Assembly (NCBI GenBank): GCA_012719355.1
Contig: JAAYAM010000197.1
Coordinates: 1 to 64,000 of the forward strand
DNA length: 64,000 nt
Source: Acidobacteriota bacterium
GTDB lineage: Bacteria > Acidobacteriota > UBA6911
Direction of reading: 5' to 3'
Shown: positions 49,202 to 57,659 of the stretch, in pieces
Position numbering within the stretch: position 1 is the first letter of the stretch
Layout: every line of letters begins with the position of its first letter
The notes under the pieces: model-generated
What the model saw: the letters and a program-made list of their open reading frames with translations, nothing else
Told to the model about the DNA's origin: nothing
Databases searched by the model: none
Made by a program: the position numbers and the translations under genes

Positions 49202-51289
49202 ATGCTTAATACCCTGTTTCGTCCTCGCAGCATCGCGGTGATGGGCGCATCAAACAATACGTTCTCGATCGGAAACCGCGTCGTCAAGAACCTCCTCGCC
49301 CACGAGTTCAAAGGGCGTATTTACCCCATCAATCTGAAAGAACCCGAGATCCTCGGTCTTAGGGCATATCCGAGCATCCTGGACGTCCCTGAACCGGTCG
49401 ATATCGGCATGATAGCGGTCAAGAGCACCCTGGTCCCTCAGATGGTGGAGGACTGCGGGAAGAAGGGGGTTAAGTTCGTCATCATCCACACGGCAGGGTT
49501 CCGCGAAATGGGCGGAGAGGGAGCAAAACTGGAAGATCAACTCCTTGAGAATGCCAAAAAATACGGGGTGCGGGTGTACGGACCGAATTGCCAGGGCATC
49601 ATGAACTCGGATCCGGAAGTCTCTGTCTACGCCAACTTCACGTTCACTCCGATGCGGCCGGGACGGGCGTCGATCCTTGCCCAAAGCGGAGGCGTCGCCG
49701 AACTGCTCAACCTGAATCTGCGCAAGATGGGATCCGGATTTCGCATGTATGCCTCGCAGGGAAACGCGTCCGACGTGAGCACAAACGAACTGCTCGATTT
49801 CATGGGCAACGATCCCGAGACTCGTACGATCATCATGCATATCGAGAGCATGAAAGACACACCGGAATTCATTGAATGCTGCCGGCGCATTGGCCGTGAC
49901 AAAGCCCTTCTTGCCATAAGAACAGGCCGTACCACGGCTGCAGCGAAGGCTGTCAGCTCTCATACCGGTTCAATGATGCAGGAAGATTCCCTTACCGACA
50001 CCATCTTCGAGCATGCGGGAGTCATGCGCTTTGACACGACCGAAGAGATGATTTCGGCCGCCTATGCATTCGCCAGCCAGCCCGTGCCGGCAGGCCCCAA
50101 CGTAGCAATTGTCGCTAACGCTGGCGGACCGGGCATCATGGCAATCGATGAATGCGTCGGAAACGGGCTCAAGCTTGCAAAGCTCTCCGAAGAGACGAAA
50201 GCCAGACTCCGCGCGGGATTGATTCCCGAAGCGTACGTGGAAAATCCAATCGACGTTGCCGCGACCGCCAGAGCCGAACATTTCGCCCTTACTCTCTCCT
50301 GCCTCGAAGACGATCCCGGAGTCGATTCGATTCTGATCACTATGGTGACTCCTCCCTTCGTTGATTGCGAAGCGGTGGGACGTGCAATTGCCGAAACCGC
50401 TGCAAAGCTGACGAAGCCGCTGGTGTGTGTAGTCATGACCAACGAAAACTGGGCCAGCACGGTCGAGACGATAAAGGGTGCGGGCATCCCCGTCTTTGAT
50501 TTCCCTGAGGCAGGCTCTCGCGTAGTGGCGGCCATGGCCCGATACGCTGAAATTCGCAAACATCTGGCGGAACAACCGGCAGGCGCACCGGGGAACAAGG
50601 CCAAAGCGCAGAAGATACTGGCAGGCGCACCGGGCGAGTTCATTTCACAGACGGCTGCCTTTGATGTGCTCTCAGGATACGAAATCCCGGTTGCCCGGAC
50701 CGTGAAGCTTTCGGGAGAGAGACTGCCGCGGGGACTGAAATACCCGGTGGTCCTGAAGGTAGACAGCGAAGCTGTCGTGCACAAGAGCGATGTCGGTGGT
50801 GTGGCCCTGAACCTTGCCCGTCCGGCGGCTCTCAAGAAAGTGCACGCCGAGATGGCTGCCCATTTTCCCGGTGCCGACTTCGTCGTGCAGGAACAGTGCG
50901 CTCAGGGAACCGAGATCATCGTCGGACTCAAGCGTGAGCCGGGCGTCGGTGCCGTTATCATGTTCGGCATGGGCGGAATTCACGTCGAGGCAATGAAAGA
51001 CGTTTCGTTCCGCATGGCCCCTCTTTCTCAAGAGGGGGCGGCGCGCATGATCAGGGGGATCCGTTCGCTTCCCCTGCTCCAGGGCTTCCGAGGAATTCCT
51101 CCGGCCGATATCGCAGCGATCCAACGCCTTCTTATTTCCGTCTCGCAGATGGCGGTTGATCTGCCGGAAATCGTTGAAATGGATTTGAACCCTGTAATCG
51201 TCTATCCGGAGGGTCAGGGACTCAAAGTGGTCGATGTCCGGATCAGGAAACAGCAGCAGGCTCAGCAGATCCAGGCCCAGTCCGTCTGA
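49202..51289 (+). CDS. ADP-forming (NDP-forming) acyl-CoA synthetase, alpha-beta fusion
   Basis: RSIAVMGASNNTFSIGNRVVKNLL, SSHTGSMMQED, PVVLKVDSEAVVHKSDVGGVALNL, ATP-grasp region. Confidence 0.95.
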   Translation: MLNTLFRPRSIAVMGASNNTFSIGNRVVKNLLAHEFKGRIYPINLKEPEILGLRAYPSILDVPEPVDIGMIAVKSTLVPQMVEDCGKKGVKFVIIHTAGFREMGGEGAKLEDQLLENAKKYGVRVYGPNCQGIMNSDPEVSVYANFTFTPMRPGRASILAQSGGVAELLNLNLRKMGSGFRMYASQGNASDVSTNELLDFMGNDPETRTIIMHIESMKDTPEFIECCRRIGRDKALLAIRTGRTTAAAKAVSSHTGSMMQEDSLTDTIFEHAGVMRFDTTEEMISAAYAFASQPVPAGPNVAIVANAGGPGIMAIDECVGNGLKLAKLSEETKARLRAGLIPEAYVENPIDVAATARAEHFALTLSCLEDDPGVDSILITMVTPPFVDCEAVGRAIAETAAKLTKPLVCVVMTNENWASTVETIKGAGIPVFDFPEAGSRVVAAMARYAEIRKHLAEQPAGAPGNKAKAQKILAGAPGEFISQTAAFDVLSGYEIPVARTVKLSGERLPRGLKYPVVLKVDSEAVVHKSDVGGVALNLARPAALKKVHAEMAAHFPGADFVVQEQCAQGTEIIVGLKREPGVGAVIMFGMGGIHVEAMKDVSFRMAPLSQEGAARMIRGIRSLPLLQGFRGIPPADIAAIQRLLISVSQMAVDLPEIVEMDLNPVIVYPEGQGLKVVDVRIRKQQQAQQIQAQSV

Positions 51290-51320
51290 CAGTGGAGTTC
51301 AGCCGCAGATTCCCGGGATT

Positions 51321-52340
51321 TCATTTGTCCAGGGAATCTGTGGCGGCCAGTGTGAACTGCAGCAGCAGAGTGCGCTGGATGACCGAGTAGTTGTCATCCG
51401 AAACGAGCGTTACGATGAGTTCACCTGAAGCCGAACGATGGACGTCGATACACTCCATGTTGTCTATCTGGCAGCGCATGTCCGCTTCAAAGATAACCGG
51501 GCCGTCCACAACCGCCCCGGGGCGGATCCTTTCCAGCCCGATGCGGCGGATACGCGTCGACGCCAGTCCCGTCAGGGTGAAGCGGCGTTCCAGTATCAGA
51601 ACCTCGCCTGAACGGAGTATGGCGGCATCACTGATATCGTAGTCATCGCTGCGCTTTACACTGAACTCTCCGGTAACGCTGTCCCCTATCAGAAACGCCT
51701 TCAGATTGCCGGCATTGTCGAGGCCGCGCTCCGAGAAAGCGATCAGGGAACCACCGTGCGGCAGGTTCCCTGGAACAAAAACCAGCGCCTCGAGGCCGCG
51801 GTTCTTCGGAAGCGCGATCAGTCCCTTAGGTATCGTCATCTTCCTTGCGCGTGAAAGTGGCACGTCCGCGTTGTATTCGTAAATCATGATGCTGTCGATG
51901 TCTTCGACGCCGACATACAGCTTCTTCCCATCCTGGGCAATCGACTCCGTATCCCATTTGAAAGCAGGACGGCCGCCGGTCGTCAGTACCGGCTCGATGA
52001 CTGCATCGGTTATGCCTGAGGGCCGGCCCAGTTGATACACAATGCGTCCACGCAACCACACTCCGCGGTCGGACAACGCAATGAAGGTTGATCCGTCCTC
52101 CTGAATACGGAAACCGGAAAGACCGCCAAAAGCTTTATGGGATGATGAAAGGACAATCCCTCCCCTGAATCGCAGTTCGCCGAACTGCCGGCGCGAGCGA
52201 TCGGCCCGGTCAAAGCCGTCGAGCGCTTGCGCAGAAATCGTAATCGGTGTCGGACCGGAAAGGTCCTTGAGCGATTCGCCGGCAGATTCAGGTGCGATCG
52301 CCACAAGTAGAAGTACGACTATTGAAATCGCTCGTATCAT
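51321..52340 (-). CDS. Esterase-like activity of phytase family protein, secreted
   Basis: Signal peptide; GGLSGFRIQEDGSTFIALSDRGVW; NRGLEALVFVPG; SFSERGLDNAGNLKAFLIG-type motif. Confidence 0.85.
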   Translation of the reverse strand: MIRAISIVVLLLVAIAPESAGESLKDLSGPTPITISAQALDGFDRADRSRRQFGELRFRGGIVLSSSHKAFGGLSGFRIQEDGSTFIALSDRGVWLRGRIVYQLGRPSGITDAVIEPVLTTGGRPAFKWDTESIAQDGKKLYVGVEDIDSIMIYEYNADVPLSRARKMTIPKGLIALPKNRGLEALVFVPGNLPHGGSLIAFSERGLDNAGNLKAFLIGDSVTGEFSVKRSDDYDISDAAILRSGEVLILERRFTLTGLASTRIRRIGLERIRPGAVVDGPVIFEADMRCQIDNMECIDVHRSASGELIVTLVSDDNYSVIQRTLLLQFTLAATDSLDK

Positions 52341-52368
52341 CTTTCCAAAACCCGTCAGGTCTCAGGCG

Positions 52369-53271
52369 TCAGTAGATCTCATCTTCCTCGGCGCGAGTAT
52401 AGAAAAGGTTGAGATATTCGCTTCGGTCTATCTCGGGATTGATTTTCAGCAACTGAGTCTCCGCCAGTTCCCTTTCCGCCGCAGCCTGACGCTCCAGTTC
52501 ATCCAGGCGTCTGGGAATTCCGTGCTCCAAAAGCAGGTTCTTCATTTCTTCACAGACGAGTCTGCTGCCGTAGAGGAGCTCGGCTTCTTCAAGGATCTTG
52601 CAGGCGACCATCGAAGAAAAAACATCGAACTTGAGCTGCTTTTTGACGCGGGAGATCGTTTTGATCAGGTAGTCGATTTCCTCCCTGTCATTCACCAGGA
52701 CCAGGTGTTTCCTCTTGTGAATAGTCCGGTCCAGCGCATCCGTGATCGATGGATCGAGATCGTCTTCGACGACTATGACGATGTCAAGGTCCGAACCTTT
52801 CACCATTTCGCCCGTGCTCTTTTCCGGCCTCGGTACCATGTGAGACATGTCGTATACCACATCCCCGGCGATCAGAAAGCACGCCTTCTCCAGGATAACA
52901 TCACGCTGAGGCAGGCCGCCCACGGCTGAGACGATGCTTTCCCTCGCAACCTCCCGCTTGGCCTGACTGATCTCTCTGATCTCATCCTGCAGCTTTTGGG
53001 TTTTCTTGTACAATGCTTCTTGCTGGGTGTCGAGTCCGACAAAGGTGTAGGTGAGAAACTCTCTTCTGATTGAGGGAGAGAGGCGGGCGTAGCCGTCCAC
53101 ATTCCTGTCAAGGCGAAGATAGCGTCTGCCGGCCTTCCTGGTCCGGATGGACGGAATTCTCCTGCAAGCCTGCCACAGGATGAATACATCCATCCCGGTC
53201 TTCTCGACCAGTTCAGCTCCAGTGAGCGGCCCTGATTCTGAGACGATGGTTACAATGTCGTTTTCTGTCAT
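52369..53271 (-). CDS. Putative nucleotidyltransferase-fold protein with N-terminal winged-helix-like region
   Basis: KGSDLDIVIVVEDDLD (GS-x-DxD NTase-like motif); N-terminal DIVTIVSESGPLTGAELVEKTGMDVFILWQACRRI. Confidence 0.55.
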   Translation of the reverse strand: MTENDIVTIVSESGPLTGAELVEKTGMDVFILWQACRRIPSIRTRKAGRRYLRLDRNVDGYARLSPSIRREFLTYTFVGLDTQQEALYKKTQKLQDEIREISQAKREVARESIVSAVGGLPQRDVILEKACFLIAGDVVYDMSHMVPRPEKSTGEMVKGSDLDIVIVVEDDLDPSITDALDRTIHKRKHLVLVNDREEIDYLIKTISRVKKQLKFDVFSSMVACKILEEAELLYGSRLVCEEMKNLLLEHGIPRRLDELERQAAAERELAETQLLKINPEIDRSEYLNLFYTRAEEDEIY

Positions 53272-53411
53272 AGCAGATCATTTAACCACGTCTCGTACCG
53301 GATTCAAAACCCGGACAATCATGGGGACGCACGCCTGGTACGTGAAGAGTTCTGGAGGGAGAGGAGAAACGCGTGCGGAGCGAATCGGCTCACTCCGCAC
53401 GCAAACTGCAA

Positions 53412-56400
53412 TCAGAATCTTACCAACAGGTTTCCCGCAACTCCTTTGCGCTTGCCGGCCAAACCCTGAGCTCCGAAGTTGATGGAAGTACGGCCTCCGG
53501 AGGGCCGGACCGACAGGACAACTTCGCCGATACCGGTCCCGCCCGAAAGACCAGGATGCTCGACGGAATAGGTGTATACAACGGCTTTGACTCTCCCGTC
53601 GAGCTCGTGATCATACGCGCCGCCGAACTGCAGAGTGACGCTCTCACCTGCCGTATAAGACACGCGCGCACCGGCACGGATCCGGCTCGAAATGATCTTT
53701 TCAAAATCAAGATCGTTTTCGGTAGACAGCGTCGTAACGCTGTTTCTTCCCTGTGCCCAGAAGTACTTGCCGTAAAGGTCCAGATCGGTTTTACCCGCGA
53801 GATCCCAGGACCCGCCGTAACCCAGATGGAAGCCGTAGTACGCCGCCGAGGAGTCATAGGAAACCTCCTGAGAATCCAACAGGGCGGCGGAAAAGTTATT
53901 CTTCAGTTTGCCGCCGCGCACCGACGCTTCGGCGAAGTAGCGGCCCATGCCGGTATTTCTATAATCCACGCGGAGAAGGAAGCCGCCTCCCAGATACTCG
54001 GTCCTGCCGTCGCCGGTGATCTGGTTGCCCTGCAGAGTGTCATACTCAGCCTCACCGTACTCTACAAAGGGCCCCATGGTCATGCGGCTGTTGGTAAAAC
54101 TGTGTCCGAATGCCACGCCGGCCGACGCGGATATGCCTATCATGTCGATCTCTGATCCGGCGTCATGCTGGGTTTTTCCCCCGACAAACGAACCGAAAAA
54201 GTTGCCGGGCGTCACGTCGGAACTCTGGTGAGCCGCTGCCATGGCACTGTCCATTGCAGGGCCTGCGATGGCATCCGCTCCCTGACTGGCCAGGATTATG
54301 CCGCCGGCGAAGCCTTCCGACAGTACGATAGTAGTCGGACTTGCCTCAGCTGAAGCCAGGCTTGCCAGCAGCTGATTATCGACGACAGACAGATCGAAAG
54401 TGTAATCCAGCAGTTCGGTGGATGCAGTGGTACTCGCGGGATTTCCGTCGAAACCGTAGCCTCCCTGTTCGTCTATGAGGACAATCGTGTCGCCCTGTTT
54501 CAGAGGAGAATTTGCCTCCTGCAATTCTATCGTCACCTCGGCACCCCTGAGATGGATGGCACCGTCTGCACCTCCTTCGGTGACTGTAATCATCGTGTCA
54601 CCGGCTGCAAAGTCGGGAGGAAGGTAGAAATTGTAGCGGTTAAAATTGTCGAGGCCGCGAACCGTGATTGGAGTCCTCAGGTTTAAAGTATTGCCGGTAC
54701 GGCTGTCCTGGCCGTCGCCGGAAAGGCCGCCGTACAGCAGGACTCCACCATTGAAGATCGCATTTTCGAATATATTGACAGTATTTTCTGTGGCAGTTCC
54801 GGCTTCGCTGACTCCTCCTGCGATGATGCCGCGGTAGGTGCCAGTCGTGAGATTCAGAGTATTACCGGTAGCGGCGCCGTTCTCTGCGTAGCCGCCAAAG
54901 ACATTCATGAACGTACCGCCGCTGGTGATGCTGACCGTGTTGTTCGAGGCACCGGATCCGCCGGATCCGCCGGCAATCGTCCCACCCGAAAAAGTGTTCC
55001 CAGTGATTTCAACGGTGTTCCCACTTGCAGTTCCGGTGCCGGCAAAACCGCCGTAGACGCTGGTCGCCGTACCGCCAGTAGCCAGTGCGCCGTTAGTGAT
55101 CTCCACCGTATTGGTGTTCGCGCTGCCCCCTGTCACGCTGTAAGCACCGGCGATCACGCCTCCGGAAAACTGACCATTGATGATTGTCACATCGCCGGAC
55201 GCAGCGCCGGATTCGGTGTAGCTGCCAAAGACGTTCTTGACAGTGCTGCCGGCAACCTCGACAGAATTGTCAGTGACGTCAATTATGATGTTACCCTCAC
55301 TGTCATCTCCGATTATACCTGCGCCGCCCATGACGGCACCGGTATAGGTTCCGCCGGCCAGAGTCACTGTATTTCCGGCAGCGCTTCCATTTCCTGCACG
55401 ACCACCGTAGACGTCCCTGAACGTGCCACCGCTGGTGATTGTGACCTCGTTGTCTGCAGCGGTGCCGGATTCGCTGTATCCGCCCGCAACTGCTACAGCC
55501 CCGACGGTCCCACCTTCGACGTGGATCTCATTGCCCGCAACGTTGCCCAGTTTGCTCCAGCCGCCGTAGATGGAATCGAGGCTGCCGCTGCTGTTTGTGA
55601 TCTCGACCGAGTTTTGCGTCGCATCGCCGGATTCAACACTCTGACCTCCAACAACAATGCCACCCGTGAAAGCGGTGTCACTTATCTCCACTGTATTCAG
55701 GGTAGCGTCTCCATATCCCGAGCTGCCGCCATACACCCTGGTAACGCGTCCGCCGGCAACCTTGACCTTATTTTCTCGGGCGACACGCTCAGCACTGAAA
55801 CCACCTATGGCCGTAGTGATGTTGAGCGTGCCACTCAAATCAACTTCGTTTTCAACGGCATCGCCGACTGCCGCACTTCCTCCATAAACGTTACCCAACA
55901 CTCCGCTGCCAGCCGATACAGTCACTCTGTTGTTGATGGCATTACCGGACGAAATACTCGCGCCGCCTGTCAGGGTTCCACCCCCGAAAGTCCCTCCGGT
56001 TACTTCGATTTGATTTCCTCTTGCATCACCCTGATTGGATTGTCCTCCGTAAATGCTGGTCACGCCCTGGACGTTCTCGATTCTGACCTCGTTATCAACT
56101 GCATTCCCGAGATTGTTGAATCCCCCGGCAACCGTGCCAACGGTCGCAGTTGCACCGTCGATGATCACCTCGTTGTCCTGGACCGCTCCATCCGAAGTAT
56201 AACCGCCATAAACGGTCTGTGCAGAACCGCCTTTGATTGTGATCGTGTTATCCGTAGTTCTACCATGATCGGCATAGCCACCGGTAATGTTGTTGACATT
56301 ACCTGCCTTAAGCTCGACGGAGTTGAACGTGGTGTCGCCGTAATCACTGTAACCGCCCGCGATCATCCCGTTTGACGCACCGCCAAAATCGATGGATACA

Positions 56401-57305
56401 GTGTTTTCTGTGGCAACACCGCCTTCAGCAACAGAATATCCGCCGATTACATTCCCATTGACGGTGCCCTGGTTGGTAGAACCACCCTCAAACTTGACTT
56501 CATTCCTCGACGCCACGCCCAGCTCTGTGTGTCCCGCTGTGATGTCATTGATTGTGCCGCCTGAGAAAATGAAGACGTTGCCACTTACATCGCCCTGGGC
56601 CGTGTATCCACTGGTAGCGCTGTTGATTGTCCCCCCACCTACGGTGATTGCATTTCCGGAACCATCCCCCAACGCCGTATATCCGCCGTAAACATCTCTT
56701 AAGGTTCCATTGGTAATATTGACTTCATTGTCGATCACTGTTCCGGAATTGGTATATCCACTATATACTGTGCCGCCTATGCTACCCCCATCGATATGGA
56801 ATTCCTGATTGCCGCTGACGTTGCCGGCACCCGTTGCGCTGCCGTACACATCACCGCCTATGGTGCCACCTTCGATATGGACCTCATTGTTCCCGATTAT
56901 GTTCCCTGTACCAAGAAAACCATTCGGGCCCTGTCCGGTAGCGCCGACAACGACGTCCGACCCGACAGTACCGCCCGTCATGTTGAATATATTGCCGATG
57001 GGGTTCACTGTTCCGGAAAACCCCACATACACACCGCCGGTGATCGTACCGCCGTTGACGCCCACCGTGTTGCCGGTGTTGGGCTCAACGCCACTGTAGC
57101 CGAATACATTACCCGGACTGCCGATAACGGCGCCGGTTTCAATAGTGACCTCATGGGGACCCGGTCCGCTGCAAAACACATTTCCGGGATATATGTCATC
57201 TATTACAATACTCTCGGCTTGAACGAGAGGAATGTTGCACAGGCACAAAGCTGCGCAGGTACAAATGATACCGATGCTTCGAAGTAAACGGGATCGCTGC
57301 TTCAT
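53412..57305 (-). CDS. Type Va autotransporter with repeat-built beta-helical passenger
   Basis: 1297 aa; signal peptide; about 29-30 repeats of N-x-V-x-I...GG; C-terminal autotransporter barrel (GNFFGSFVGGKTQHDAGSEIDMIGISASAGVAFGHSFTNSRMTMGPFVEYG...) ending LLVRF. Confidence 0.9.
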   Translation of the reverse strand: MKQRSRLLRSIGIICTCAALCLCNIPLVQAESIVIDDIYPGNVFCSGPGPHEVTIETGAVIGSPGNVFGYSGVEPNTGNTVGVNGGTITGGVYVGFSGTVNPIGNIFNMTGGTVGSDVVVGATGQGPNGFLGTGNIIGNNEVHIEGGTIGGDVYGSATGAGNVSGNQEFHIDGGSIGGTVYSGYTNSGTVIDNEVNITNGTLRDVYGGYTALGDGSGNAITVGGGTINSATSGYTAQGDVSGNVFIFSGGTINDITAGHTELGVASRNEVKFEGGSTNQGTVNGNVIGGYSVAEGGVATENTVSIDFGGASNGMIAGGYSDYGDTTFNSVELKAGNVNNITGGYADHGRTTDNTITIKGGSAQTVYGGYTSDGAVQDNEVIIDGATATVGTVAGGFNNLGNAVDNEVRIENVQGVTSIYGGQSNQGDARGNQIEVTGGTFGGGTLTGGASISSGNAINNRVTVSAGSGVLGNVYGGSAAVGDAVENEVDLSGTLNITTAIGGFSAERVARENKVKVAGGRVTRVYGGSSGYGDATLNTVEISDTAFTGGIVVGGQSVESGDATQNSVEITNSSGSLDSIYGGWSKLGNVAGNEIHVEGGTVGAVAVAGGYSESGTAADNEVTITSGGTFRDVYGGRAGNGSAAGNTVTLAGGTYTGAVMGGAGIIGDDSEGNIIIDVTDNSVEVAGSTVKNVFGSYTESGAASGDVTIINGQFSGGVIAGAYSVTGGSANTNTVEITNGALATGGTATSVYGGFAGTGTASGNTVEITGNTFSGGTIAGGSGGSGASNNTVSITSGGTFMNVFGGYAENGAATGNTLNLTTGTYRGIIAGGVSEAGTATENTVNIFENAIFNGGVLLYGGLSGDGQDSRTGNTLNLRTPITVRGLDNFNRYNFYLPPDFAAGDTMITVTEGGADGAIHLRGAEVTIELQEANSPLKQGDTIVLIDEQGGYGFDGNPASTTASTELLDYTFDLSVVDNQLLASLASAEASPTTIVLSEGFAGGIILASQGADAIAGPAMDSAMAAAHQSSDVTPGNFFGSFVGGKTQHDAGSEIDMIGISASAGVAFGHSFTNSRMTMGPFVEYGEAEYDTLQGNQITGDGRTEYLGGGFLLRVDYRNTGMGRYFAEASVRGGKLKNNFSAALLDSQEVSYDSSAAYYGFHLGYGGSWDLAGKTDLDLYGKYFWAQGRNSVTTLSTENDLDFEKIISSRIRAGARVSYTAGESVTLQFGGAYDHELDGRVKAVVYTYSVEHPGLSGGTGIGEVVLSVRPSGGRTSINFGAQGLAGKRKGVAGNLLVRF
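54670..57150 (-). repeat. Tandem degenerate ~25-aa (75-nt) protein repeats of the autotransporter passenger
   Basis: Pattern GN(T/E)VxIxGGTx-xx-VYGGYxxxGxAx, e.g. DNEVTITSGGTFRDVYGGRAGNGSAA / GNTVTLAGGTYTGAVMGGAG / NNTVSITSGGTFMNVFGGYAENGAAT. Confidence 0.85.
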
Positions 57306-57659
57306 CTAAGTTGAGCTCCTTGCGGGTTTTTCGGACGGCAGCAAAACTCCCGACATCTCTGCCGCGTTCTCGAATCAGATCGTCAGCCAGGAAGCAGTAG
57401 TTTAGGACTTTTGATTGTCCATGGATCAGCCTGGACAGAGTCATGCGTCAAGCAGGACGGCTTGACGTCGAAGCCTCAAGTCCTCTGGTTGAGATTTCAA
57501 CGGTGCCGGCAGAAGCCACAAATTGCACAGAATGGGTTCTATCGCAGGCTTGACTGCAACGCTTCAGGTCAACTTCTGGCGAAGACAATAGGAATCCCCG
57601 CCTGAATCAGGAACCGGAAAATTCAGGCTTGGTCAGGTTCGGATCGGAAAGAGTCTGTT

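Noticed and set aside
55521-56375. Plus-strand ORF (284 aa) within the autotransporter repeats
   Set aside because: Opposite strand of the repeat region; open only because the repeat codons lack antisense stops.
57600-57628. GCCTGAAT/ATTCAGGC 8-bp inverted repeat after tpsB
   Set aside because: Short stem with 13-nt loop and no T-tract; cannot be distinguished from chance.
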